From positions 1-64,000 of the forward strand of contig JAKAEB010000012.1 in NCBI GenBank assembly GCA_021818445.1: DNA of 64,000 nt. The letters are read 5' to 3'. Positions 1 to 7,486 of this stretch are shown here, in pieces (positions within the stretch are counted from its first letter, which is position 1; each line of letters opens with the position of its first letter). Under the pieces are notes generated by a model. That model was given only the letters and a program-made list of their open reading frames with translations, did not search any database and was not told where the DNA came from. The stretch comes from Planctomycetota bacterium (GTDB taxonomy: Bacteria; Planctomycetota; Phycisphaerae; WQYP01). The position numbers and the translations under genes were made by a program.

Positions 1-368
1 AAGATTCGTTGCTGCAGCCCCCCGTAGGAGTCTGGCCAGTGTCTCAGTGCCAATGTGGCTGGTCGTCCTCTCAGACCAGCTATCCGTCATAGCCTTGGTG
101 AGCCATTACCTCACCAACTAGCTGATAGAAGATAGTCCGCTCAAAAACCGATAAGCCTTGCGGTCCTCATCTTTGGTTGCAATACGATGCCGCATCGCAA
201 CATTATCAGGGATTACCCAATCTTTCGACTGGCTATACCTGAGTTCAAGGTACGTTAACTATCCATTACTCACCCTTTCGCCACTGGGTATTGCTACCCC
301 GTGCGACTTGCATGCCTTAACCACGCCGCCAGCGTTCACTGTGAGCCAGGATCAAACTCTTCAATTAA
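1..368 (-). rRNA. rrs: 16S ribosomal RNA, 5' portion (partial)
   Basis: The complement of the universal 27F primer site (AGAGTTTGATCCTGGCTCA) lies at about 343-362 on the minus strand, preceded by the usual ATTGAA start of mature 16S rRNA. The complement of the 338 region (CCGTAGGAGT) is at about 22-31. About the first 370 nt of the gene are present and the rest lies beyond position 1. The 338 site reads GCAGCCCCCCGTAGGAGT on the plus strand, differing from the standard bacterial probe site in a way reminiscent of planctomycetes. The exact mature 5' end is uncertain by a few bases. Confidence 0.96.
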
Positions 369-738
369 ATGTCATTTTCCGGTTAGTCACCGCCGTAGCG
401 GCTTTACCCGGATCATATACATCATGAAAAGCTTGCCTATTGGCAAAGCTATCAGATGGCTATTGTGCCACCTGACCAACCAAATCCACCGGTGCTGGCT
501 AGAGCATTCGGCAGATGTATGGCTGTATTTCAGAATTCTCAAAGTGACTTGGCTTGCGTTTCGATCTCAGGGTAGAGACCGAAACGACTTTTCAAATCGA
601 CTTACACACGAGAGTGTTCTGACTAACCAGCCGGTCAGGGCTGGTTTATCAAATGCAGGTTCACGTCGCGACGGATGAAAACATCCGCGTGTGTTGCAAC
701 GCACCTGCCACATTCTCGTGGCGTCCAAACCATGTTCA

Positions 739-752
739 CTTGTCAAAGAACA
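739..752 (-). promoter_or_regulatory. boxA-like antitermination site in the 16S leader
   Basis: The minus strand reads TGTTCTTTGACAAG, close to the rRNA boxA consensus (TGCTCTTTAACAA and variants). It lies about 370 nt upstream of the mature 16S 5' end and downstream of the rrn promoter, where a NusB/S10 antitermination site is expected. The call is a consensus match only. Confidence 0.55.
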
Positions 753-991
753 GCATCTTCACCGGAGAACCCGGGAGATTTATCAGAGGGCGTCATTGGA
801 GATTATCCCGCCGCCATCTGGTAAACCACCCGACACACACCTAAGAATCGCGATCCGAATTCAAATCCCAAACCCGCAGTATGTTGTCGACTTTCATCGA
901 CTTGTACCACTTGGCTTGAGGACTTCTCAGGCTCTTCCGGGGTACTTCCCGCACCGCATTAACTTTTACCGTTAACCGTTGCGAGAGGTAA

Positions 992-1019
992 ATGATACCA
1001 TCGTTCACTTGTTTGTCAA
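992..1019 (-). promoter_or_regulatory. Sigma-70 type promoter of the rRNA operon
   Basis: On the minus strand a perfect -35 (TTGACA, 1019-1014) and a near-perfect -10 (TATCAT, 997-992) are separated by 16 bp. An AT-rich stretch upstream could act as an UP element. It faces the 16S gene and gives a leader of about 620 nt. Between 369 and 991 only leader structures are seen, including an 8-bp hairpin (AACCAGCC/GGCTGGTT) near 625-647, and no gene. Confidence 0.7.
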
Positions 1020-1241
1020 GCGGTCGCAATAAAGCCTTTACTTTATTCCAACCACCGGTCGGCCGCGCCGACGGCCCGATCAAGGCCAGCCATTTAAGGC
1101 CAATCTCAGTCGGGCGAGGAATTGTATGGTATCGCCAAAGAATTGCAAGCGCTCTGAAACCTGCCCCCAAAAAAGGCCTTTGCGGGGGCGATAAAGCAGA
1201 CTGCATCCTCGGGCTCCGTGGCCGCTGCGCTATCATGGCGA

Positions 1242-1799
1242 TTATTGGGCCGGACCGGTGGCCGGGGCTGGGGCGTTTGCTTTGAGTGGGGCTTTTGGCA
1301 TGGTGGTGGGAAGAGAATTGACTTTTGGTGCAGGCGGCAGAAAGACGTTGGAGTACATGGTGAAAGAATATATTTCCCATTTTTTGTGGTTAAGGATGAT
1401 GCCCATCCGGATGCGAGCCCGCCCTTTGGAAAAATGCCCGATATCCGTAAATTGGCCGGTGGTGCGGTTGCCGTACTGCGGGCTCAGTCCGCTGAAGACC
1501 ATACCAACGGGTTTGCCGAGATGCTTCAGATGGCCGAGCAATTTATATGCGGCAAAGAGTCTGGCGGCGTCATCATGTTTCAATAATTTGGCTTTGAAGG
1601 GCGGATAAGCACGGTTAAGCAGCGTGCTGGGTTTCCAGTCTTTGGCCATCGCGGTAACCGATGCGGTGAAAAAATGGCTGCCTTTGGCCTGCAGTGCCAG
1701 CAGCGGCTTGACGGCGCTGATGCCCACAATTATTAATATAACAATAAGTACGACAAAAACCGAAACAATAACACCGGCGACGATCAGACAGGTACGCAT
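1242..1799 (-). CDS. Membrane-anchored hypothetical protein
   Basis: The protein has 185 residues. A hydrophobic segment (about residues 5-30) follows a short charged N-terminus, so it is either a signal anchor or an uncleaved signal. The remaining ~150 residues are soluble and probably outside the cytoplasm, ending in a Pro/Ala-rich tail. Position 1799 is supported by AGGAG about 10 nt upstream. I recognise no domain. It lies downstream of the SUFU-domain gene on the same strand and ends just before the rRNA promoter. Its hydrophobic start, SD and strand context suggest a real gene; function is unknown. Confidence 0.6.
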   Translation of the reverse strand: MRTCLIVAGVIVSVFVVLIVILIIVGISAVKPLLALQAKGSHFFTASVTAMAKDWKPSTLLNRAYPPFKAKLLKHDDAARLFAAYKLLGHLKHLGKPVGMVFSGLSPQYGNRTTGQFTDIGHFSKGRARIRMGIILNHKKWEIYSFTMYSNVFLPPAPKVNSLPTTMPKAPLKANAPAPATGPAQ

Positions 1800-2097
1800 G
1801 GCGGCAGGCTCCTGACAAGAACGGGCCCGACATGCGGGCGAGCAACCTACATTAATCCAGCGTGCTTGAGTTTAACCGATCTTTGACGCAACCGGGCAGA
1901 TTTAATTTGCGGGTGTGGAGGTGGGGCGTGGCAATTTTTTCGGGCAGAGGTGACATCACCGGAAAATAGACGATCGGCGGTTTTTCTCAGGACCTTCCTG
2001 AAACGCCCAGGCGGGTGAGGATACCAATAGTGTCCGGAAAAATGGCCATGCCCTGGAGGCGAGATGCCGGGCAATAATGCCGCGGTGCCGGCGTGAT

Positions 2098-2769
2098 TCA
2101 GATGACGCTGGCACGGGAGGTATCGGTGAGTCGCGAGATGCCATGATGCTGAAGCAGTTCCAGCAGTCCATCGCCTCCCTGGGCGCGGGCGAAGCGCATT
2201 TCCGCCTCGGTCACGCCGACGAGCAGCAGCAGTTCCACTCTGCCGGTGGGCAATTCAAACTGCTGGATATCCGCCGGGGCCGGCAGAACAAATAAATGTT
2301 TAATGTTTGACGGGGCAGGTGGCTGGAGCGCTGCGGGAAGATGGATGCGATCAAAGATTTCCATCAGATCAAAGGATGTGATTCCGGCAGCGGCCATCAA
2401 CTGGTTGGCCATTACCCATTGGATCATGCGGGGTGCCCAGGACGACGGTGCGGCGCTGAACATGACAAGCTCAAAGCCGATGCCGCTGGGCTCGGCAGGA
2501 TTGGGATTTTCGCACTGGTCGGGCGTTGGGTTGGAGAGGCCGGAACTGACATACGCCCAGCAGTTGCGTATGGAATCGGGTGGAGACGGAAGCACACCGT
2601 AATGCAGCCAGAGGGGTGGCGGCTGAATAACCTGCTTATCATCTGCAAAAAATTCAGCGGGGATGAGGGATATTTCCGGCGTAATGGATCCGAAGAGACG
2701 GGGGTAAACGATTTCTTCCCGGAATTGCCAGACGTCCGTAAATACTTTTTCAATAGAAGTCTGAGCCAA
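2098..2769 (-). CDS. Suppressor-of-fused (SUFU) domain protein
   Basis: From the TTG at 2769 the protein has 223 residues. The central part carries the pattern of bacterial SUFU-like domains: WLHYGVLPSPP, a WAYVSSGLSNP strand, then SGIGFELVMF. The C-terminal half (leucine-rich, ending LLELLQHHGISRL) fits the same fold. Bacterial SUFU proteins are often immunity proteins or orphan cytosolic proteins; no toxin partner is visible here. The frame stays open to 3060, but that extension would overlap rpsU and looks non-coding, so I place the start at TTG with GGGGTG about 8 nt upstream. Start confidence is low and domain confidence moderate to good. Confidence 0.7.
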   Translation of the reverse strand: MAQTSIEKVFTDVWQFREEIVYPRLFGSITPEISLIPAEFFADDKQVIQPPPLWLHYGVLPSPPDSIRNCWAYVSSGLSNPTPDQCENPNPAEPSGIGFELVMFSAAPSSWAPRMIQWVMANQLMAAAGITSFDLMEIFDRIHLPAALQPPAPSNIKHLFVLPAPADIQQFELPTGRVELLLLVGVTEAEMRFARAQGGDGLLELLQHHGISRLTDTSRASVI

Positions 2770-2983
2770 TGTTTGATCACCCCGGGTCGTTGAGTTGAAT
2801 GGTGCCGATTTCTCCCTTCGGCAACCCGTCAAAGGCTGCGGCAAACGAAAGACAACCCGACGCCGGGCGAGCGCCGCTGCGGTCAGGGCACTGCATCGCC
2901 CCACACGCCATTGTGGGCGGGAATATATGCCGCCGGGACGGAAGGCCGTCTGCCCCCCACCACTGCCGAGGTACCGGAAAGGT

Positions 2984-3184
2984 TCAGACGCCGGAGGTTT
3001 CCCGGAGTCTTTTAATTTCTTTGTTCTGGGCTTTGCGCAGTTGCCGACGTGCCTTTTCACTGGGCTTTTCGTAATAGCTGGTGCGTTTCATGTCTTTGAT
3101 AAGCCCCTCTTTTTCGCAGAGCTTTTTGAAACGTCGCAACAGTTGGTCCAAGGGTTCGTTGGCTTTTACTTTGACTCTGAGCAT
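2984..3184 (-). CDS. rpsU: 30S ribosomal protein bS21
   Basis: The 66-residue basic protein begins MLRVKVKANEPLDQLLRRFK and contains the bS21 core (KLCEKEGLI, then SYYEKPSEKARR). Length and motif order fit the family (about 58-75 residues). bS21 sits on the 30S platform and helps base pairing with mRNA leaders. GAGG lies 5 nt before the ATG. It is the first gene of a minus-strand group leading into the SUFU gene. Confidence 0.95.
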   Translation of the reverse strand: MLRVKVKANEPLDQLLRRFKKLCEKEGLIKDMKRTSYYEKPSEKARRQLRKAQNKEIKRLRETSGV

Positions 3185-3766
3185 TCATACCTCATTTACA
3201 AGCTGCAAAACTTATCACTACGCAGCGAACAAAACTTCTGGCCATCTGGCGTTATGTCGCGTTAAATTGCGTCGTCGCCTGCCCGACGCAAGCCGTCCAG
3301 CATAGCGTAAAACAGCAAAAAAGCCACCGCACCGCCGCATTTTCGACGGTTGTCGGAGGCTGCACGCCCAATTGATGCACTGGCCTGAACATTTGGCCAT
3401 CATCAAAACTGCCGGTATTATAAATCCAGCGGATGAGGACCGCAAATTACGCGGGCGGCGGAAATAAGCTCGGATGCAGGGCTGGTTTGATCCGGGGGCC
3501 AGGAATGCGTTGAAACGGTTCTTTGCATGCGGCAAGTGGCGTGGCGACGGGCGTGGGTTGATTGATATCGAAACGGCGCATGGATGCGGCATTTATCCTA
3601 AAGGTGAAAATTCACAATTAGCACACAATTTTGTGGTGTACTGGATATATGGGACACTGAACGGCGAAAGCGGGTGTCGGAGGGCAGGGAGATTGGGATC
3701 AGGACTAAGAATTAGCGGTTTGAACGCAATAGATGCGTCTGCGGGAACGTTTTACGGGTAGGTTAG
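3185..3766. other. Non-coding divergent region between rpsU and the sigma factor gene
   Basis: About 580 bp separate divergently transcribed genes. It should hold the promoters of both, but I could not pick a convincing -35/-10 pair. Open frames here have no supporting SD or domain. Confidence 0.5.
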
Positions 3767-4345
3767 ATGGCTTTGGATTCGCAGGCTTTAAGTGCCTTGA
3801 TTGAGCGGTGCCGGGCCGGCGACAAAGCGGCGTGGGATGAATTTATAGGGCTGTATTGGCAGCGCCTGTTTGCCTACGCCTACAAGGCCACGCACGACCG
3901 CGATTTGGCAAGCGACTTGGTGCAAGAGACGCTTTTGCGAGTGGTGCAAAAACTGCAACGCTACACAGAAGAGGGGAAATTTGAGGCGTGGCTGTTTCGG
4001 ATCATCGTAAATTTGGTCCGTGACAAGGCCCGGGCTAACGCAAGGCGGCAGACTCGGTCTACTCTGGTGGATGCCGAGTCAGGCTCGGAACTGACGGATC
4101 AGATGCCAGGTCGCGAAACGGTAGATGATGCCGAGCACCGCGAAGAGACGGAAAAGCTTTTTGGTGCATTGGAGAGGCTGCCGGAATTGGATCGGCAGGT
4201 GCTGTTATTGAGGCACTACGGATGTTTATCGTTCAAGGAGATTGCCACAGTCACCGGCTGCCCCTTGGGAACTGTTCTGGCCCGGGCGCATCGCGCTTTG
4301 GCGAAAATGCGGGTGATGATGGAGGTGGATCATGAAACGTCTTAG
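3767..4345 (+). CDS. ECF-type RNA polymerase sigma factor
   Basis: The 192-residue protein has the two-domain ECF layout. Sigma-2 (about residues 8-90) contains HDRDLASDLVQETLLRVVQ and WLFRIIVNLVRDKARA. A linker follows, then sigma-4 (about 125-185) with ALERLPELDRQVLLLRHYG and the helix-turn-helix FKEIATVTGCPLGTVLARAH. No sigma-1.1 or sigma-3 is present. It directs RNA polymerase to a regulon not identifiable here. The stop overlaps the next gene's start by 14 nt, a tightly coupled pair that suggests the next product is its regulator. Confidence 0.92.
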   Translation: MALDSQALSALIERCRAGDKAAWDEFIGLYWQRLFAYAYKATHDRDLASDLVQETLLRVVQKLQRYTEEGKFEAWLFRIIVNLVRDKARANARRQTRSTLVDAESGSELTDQMPGRETVDDAEHREETEKLFGALERLPELDRQVLLLRHYGCLSFKEIATVTGCPLGTVLARAHRALAKMRVMMEVDHETS

Positions 4346-4943
4346 TCTTTCGCAGGCGTGCCTGTTACATGCGGCCGGAGAACTGGGTGCGGAATCGTCC
4401 CGGCGTTTGGTGGAACACATTGAAACCTATCCAGCGGCGATGCTGGAATATGACCAGACGGTAGCCAACTTGGCGTCGCTCAAGGCGCTTCCGGCGCTGG
4501 AGGAGGAATTTCGGCCGTTGCAGTTGGAGCAAATGCGGCGGCAGATTCATAACGGCGTGATCGCCAAACAGCGGCAGGAACGGCGAAAGGAAATAAAACG
4601 CAAGTTGCGGCCAATCTTTTACCGCGGCATGTCGCTGGTGTCGGGAGTGGCGGCGGCACTGGTGGTGATGGCGGGGGTGCACATGGTGCAGATGCGGGCG
4701 GCGGCGCGGGCGCAGCGACTGCGAGACGCGGCCACCAGCTTTAGAGAATTTGCGCAGACGAATTTGCCAGCCAGTCACACTTTAATGCTGCAGCAAATGA
4801 ATGCAGGCGACCATATTTCTAATGGTGGTGACGAGTTTGATGCCGATTCTCCGATCGGAGGCTCCAACGGCTTATTGCAATTTCTAAACGCGGTTGACCG
4901 TGTCAAACTGGCGGTAAATTCACCCGTCGGGCCGGCACAGTGA
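4332..4943 (+). CDS. Putative membrane anti-sigma factor
   Basis: The 203-residue protein has a cytoplasmic N-terminus (about 1-90, helical and charged), one transmembrane segment (about 98-118, VSGVAAALVVMAGVHMV) and an extracytoplasmic C-terminus. It overlaps the ECF sigma gene and has GGAGG 6 nt before its ATG. The N-terminal part (LLHAAGELGAESSRRLVEHI) resembles the anti-sigma helical domain, but the usual zinc-binding His-Cys-Cys set is absent. The anti-sigma role is inferred from position and topology. Confidence 0.65.
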   Translation: MKRLSLSQACLLHAAGELGAESSRRLVEHIETYPAAMLEYDQTVANLASLKALPALEEEFRPLQLEQMRRQIHNGVIAKQRQERRKEIKRKLRPIFYRGMSLVSGVAAALVVMAGVHMVQMRAAARAQRLRDAATSFREFAQTNLPASHTLMLQQMNAGDHISNGGDEFDADSPIGGSNGLLQFLNAVDRVKLAVNSPVGPAQ

Positions 4944-5083
4944 TTGCGGCAGAATTGCCAAATTCAATGCGCGAAATGAAAATTCAGGTTTGGACCCATT
5001 GGACGGGGTCGCGTAGAGGCGCTTAAGCCATGGCGGTAAGGGATAACTGCCGTGGCAGAGATTACCCACTGGAGCCACACTTC

Positions 5084-5662
5084 ATGAAGTTACAGTATCG
5101 ATGGCCGCTTATGGCGGCGATGGTTTTGCTTATCGGTTCGATTGTCGGTGCGGCTCCTAAGGCAGCGCCGGGAAAACCTTCACCTCCCAATCTGACAGTT
5201 TCACAGGTGAACCAGATCATGAGCTTTCTCAAGCAAACGCAACCGGGTTTATACCGAAAAGCGGTTATGTTGAGGAAGTCTGATCCCCAAAAATTTAATT
5301 TGCTCATCCGGGCCGCTGCGCCGAATTTCCGGCGTTTGGAATACATGCGGAAATACGACCCGAAGCTTTTTCACTACACATTGGAAGATTTACAACTGAC
5401 GCATAAATCCTACTCGTTGGCGTGGCAATTGAGAAAAGCATCTGATCGGGGCAAGTCGGCACACCTGCAGAAGGAATTGCGGCAGGTGGTGACGCAACAA
5501 TTCAATTTGCGGCAGACGATTCGGCAGCACATCATCAACCGTTTATTAAAACGCGTTACCGTGCTGAAAAGCCAATTGGCGCAGCGAAGCAAGGATAAAC
5601 ACAGCATCATTACCGAGCGGATTAAACAATTGACGGGCAAACAGTTGCATGTGAATTGGTAA
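5084..5662 (+). CDS. Secreted hypothetical protein, alpha-helical
   Basis: The 192-residue protein starts at ATG 5084 (GGAG 9 nt upstream). A signal peptide (KLQYRWPLMAAMVLLIGSIV, cleavage likely near AAPKA) is followed by a Lys/Gln/Arg-rich, probably all-helical mature part with heptad-like stretches (LRQVVTQQFNLRQTIRQHII). It follows the sigma/anti-sigma pair on the same strand after about 140 bp. It could be a periplasmic partner of that system, as seen for Spy/CpxP-like helical proteins, but no diagnostic motif supports this. Confidence 0.6.
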   Translation: MKLQYRWPLMAAMVLLIGSIVGAAPKAAPGKPSPPNLTVSQVNQIMSFLKQTQPGLYRKAVMLRKSDPQKFNLLIRAAAPNFRRLEYMRKYDPKLFHYTLEDLQLTHKSYSLAWQLRKASDRGKSAHLQKELRQVVTQQFNLRQTIRQHIINRLLKRVTVLKSQLAQRSKDKHSIITERIKQLTGKQLHVNW

Positions 5663-5794
5663 TCACATCGGCATGACCGGGCCAACGCGAATATAATACC
5701 ATCGCCGAGGCCGACTTTTAGCCATTCGGGCATTACGATTCGGGCAGGCAAATCTGCAGTCAGGCCGACGGAAGTGTACGTATGGAGATTTACG

Positions 5795-7012
5795 GTGAAT
5801 GGCATTAACAAATTGATGGCAGCAACGATGGCCACACTGGCGCTGGGCTTATGTGCGGCAGCAGCATCGGCGGCAAGCCGTGTCGGGCCGGGTGTACCCC
5901 CTTTTCTGGTGCGACCGGGGCTGCGTGTGACATTGGCGGCCAAAGGACTGCAAAACGCACGGTTCCTGCAGTTGGATAAGGCGGGCCGCCTTTTCGTGAG
6001 CCAACCCGGCCGAGGAAATATTATTCTGCTCGGCCACCCGGACAGGACAGGTCTATTCACGCAGCATTCGGTGTTTGTATCGCATGTACCGGCGGTGCAG
6101 TCAATGGTGTATAGAAACGGCTGGCTGTGGTTTGCATGCGCCGGCAAAATATGCAAAACTCGTGACGATGGCACGCAGTTGCATGCAGGAAAACTTGTGA
6201 CGGTTATCAGTGGTTTGCCCCAAGGCGGCTGGCACTGGTGGCGGAGTCTGCTGCTGACGAAACATCATCTCTATACCAGTATTGGGGATATGCGTAATAT
6301 CAACGCGGATCCACCGGCATTGGGACGCGAAATGATCTGGCGATACAACTTGGACGGAACCGGAAAAACCTTATTCTGCACCGGCATCCGAAATACGGAA
6401 AAACTCTTGGAGCGGCCCGGTACGAAGCAAATCTGGGGATGCGATGAGGGTAGCGATCAGTTTGGCCATCCGCTGGGTGAGACAATGGGGCATCAGGAAA
6501 TAACCGATTTGAACCCGCCGGAGGAAGTCAATCATTATGTGAAGGGCGGGTTTTACGGGCACCCCTATCTGACGGGGAATAATATTCCGCGCTATGAATG
6601 GCTGAAGAAGCTTGGCGATAAGGCAATTGTAAAAATGGCCCAACACGCCATTCCGCCTGCGTGGTGCCTGCCGGCGCACTGGTCGGCAGTGTCGGCGTGT
6701 TTTTTAACCACCAATTATTTCCCGGGACTCAAAGGTGACATGGTTGTTTGCTGCCACGGATCATGGGACAGCCAACCATTGGTCGGATACAGGTTGGAAG
6801 TGGTTACGTTTGACCATTGGACAAAAAACCCTTCCGGACAATTTCCGCTGATTAAGACCCTGCGAAACGGGACGGATATCATGGCCCGACCTGTCAATTG
6901 CATCGAGGCACCGGATGGATCGCTTTATTTCAGTTCGGATTCCAATAATTGCGTATACCACGTTACCTATGCCGGGCCGAAAGGTGTCTCCATGGCATCG
7001 ACGCGCTATTGA
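5795..7012 (+). CDS. Glucose/sorbosone dehydrogenase-like beta-propeller protein
   Basis: The 405-residue secreted protein starts at GTG 5795 with GGAG upstream. It has a signal peptide ending near AAAASAASR. The mature part shows the propeller pattern of the PQQ-dependent sugar (glucose/sorbosone) dehydrogenase family: LQLDKAGRLFVSQPG, then GIRNTEKLLERPGTKQIWGC, the conserved DQFGHP and GGFYGHPYL. The family acts in the periplasm on sugars or uses the fold for other substrates; PQQ binding cannot be confirmed from sequence alone. It appears monocistronic. Confidence 0.75.
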   Translation: MNGINKLMAATMATLALGLCAAAASAASRVGPGVPPFLVRPGLRVTLAAKGLQNARFLQLDKAGRLFVSQPGRGNIILLGHPDRTGLFTQHSVFVSHVPAVQSMVYRNGWLWFACAGKICKTRDDGTQLHAGKLVTVISGLPQGGWHWWRSLLLTKHHLYTSIGDMRNINADPPALGREMIWRYNLDGTGKTLFCTGIRNTEKLLERPGTKQIWGCDEGSDQFGHPLGETMGHQEITDLNPPEEVNHYVKGGFYGHPYLTGNNIPRYEWLKKLGDKAIVKMAQHAIPPAWCLPAHWSAVSACFLTTNYFPGLKGDMVVCCHGSWDSQPLVGYRLEVVTFDHWTKNPSGQFPLIKTLRNGTDIMARPVNCIEAPDGSLYFSSDSNNCVYHVTYAGPKGVSMASTRY

Positions 7013-7423
7013 CCCGACGGATTTGGTATTGGCACATCTTAATACCACGTGAATTCGGGATAAGAAATCACGATTTTTGTTGATTATGAGCGATTTTTCC
7101 GCAACTGTACGATGAATCGTAGAAAATAGAGCGCGCATTTTCGATACGGGTCGTGCCATGCCGAGGTGTGTTTGACGCGCGTGCACCATGCACGTGGCTA
7201 AATGGGGCAGCGGGTGTGAAACGGCTGGCAGGGTGTACGCATCGCCATCGGTGCCGGAGACATCGCGCCATTTGCTTCGTCGAAACATGTAATGTCTTGG
7301 AGAAAACGCAAATTACAACATCCCTTATCCCGAGCTCACGCTGGACAGACAGGGCATCAACGCCTCTGCGGCAGAGCCCCACAACCATCGCCGCACAATT
7401 TGAATTCACTCATAGCCACATAC
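7013..7423. other. Non-coding region between convergent genes
   Basis: About 410 bp lie between the 3' ends of the propeller gene (plus) and ppdK (minus). Apart from the ppdK terminator at its right edge I see no gene, RNA motif or repeat. Confidence 0.5.
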
Positions 7424-7453
7424 AAAAAAAAACGCCCGCAAAGTGCGCGGGCG
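7424..7453 (-). terminator. Intrinsic terminator of ppdK
   Basis: On the minus strand the stem CGCCCGC/GCGGGCG with a 7-nt loop is followed by nine T residues. It starts about 33 nt after the ppdK stop codon, as expected for a rho-independent terminator. Confidence 0.9.
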
Positions 7454-7486
7454 TAAAATCGGTCTATGATGAATTATTAACCGGTG

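Noticed and set aside
741-746. Second TTGACA on the minus strand as another rrn promoter
   Set aside because: No acceptable -10 lies 15-19 bp downstream. The sequence fits a boxA site instead.
3218-3592. 124-codon minus-strand frame between rpsU and the sigma factor
   Set aside because: Composition rich in Arg, Pro and Ser, no SD and no domain. The region is more likely promoter DNA.
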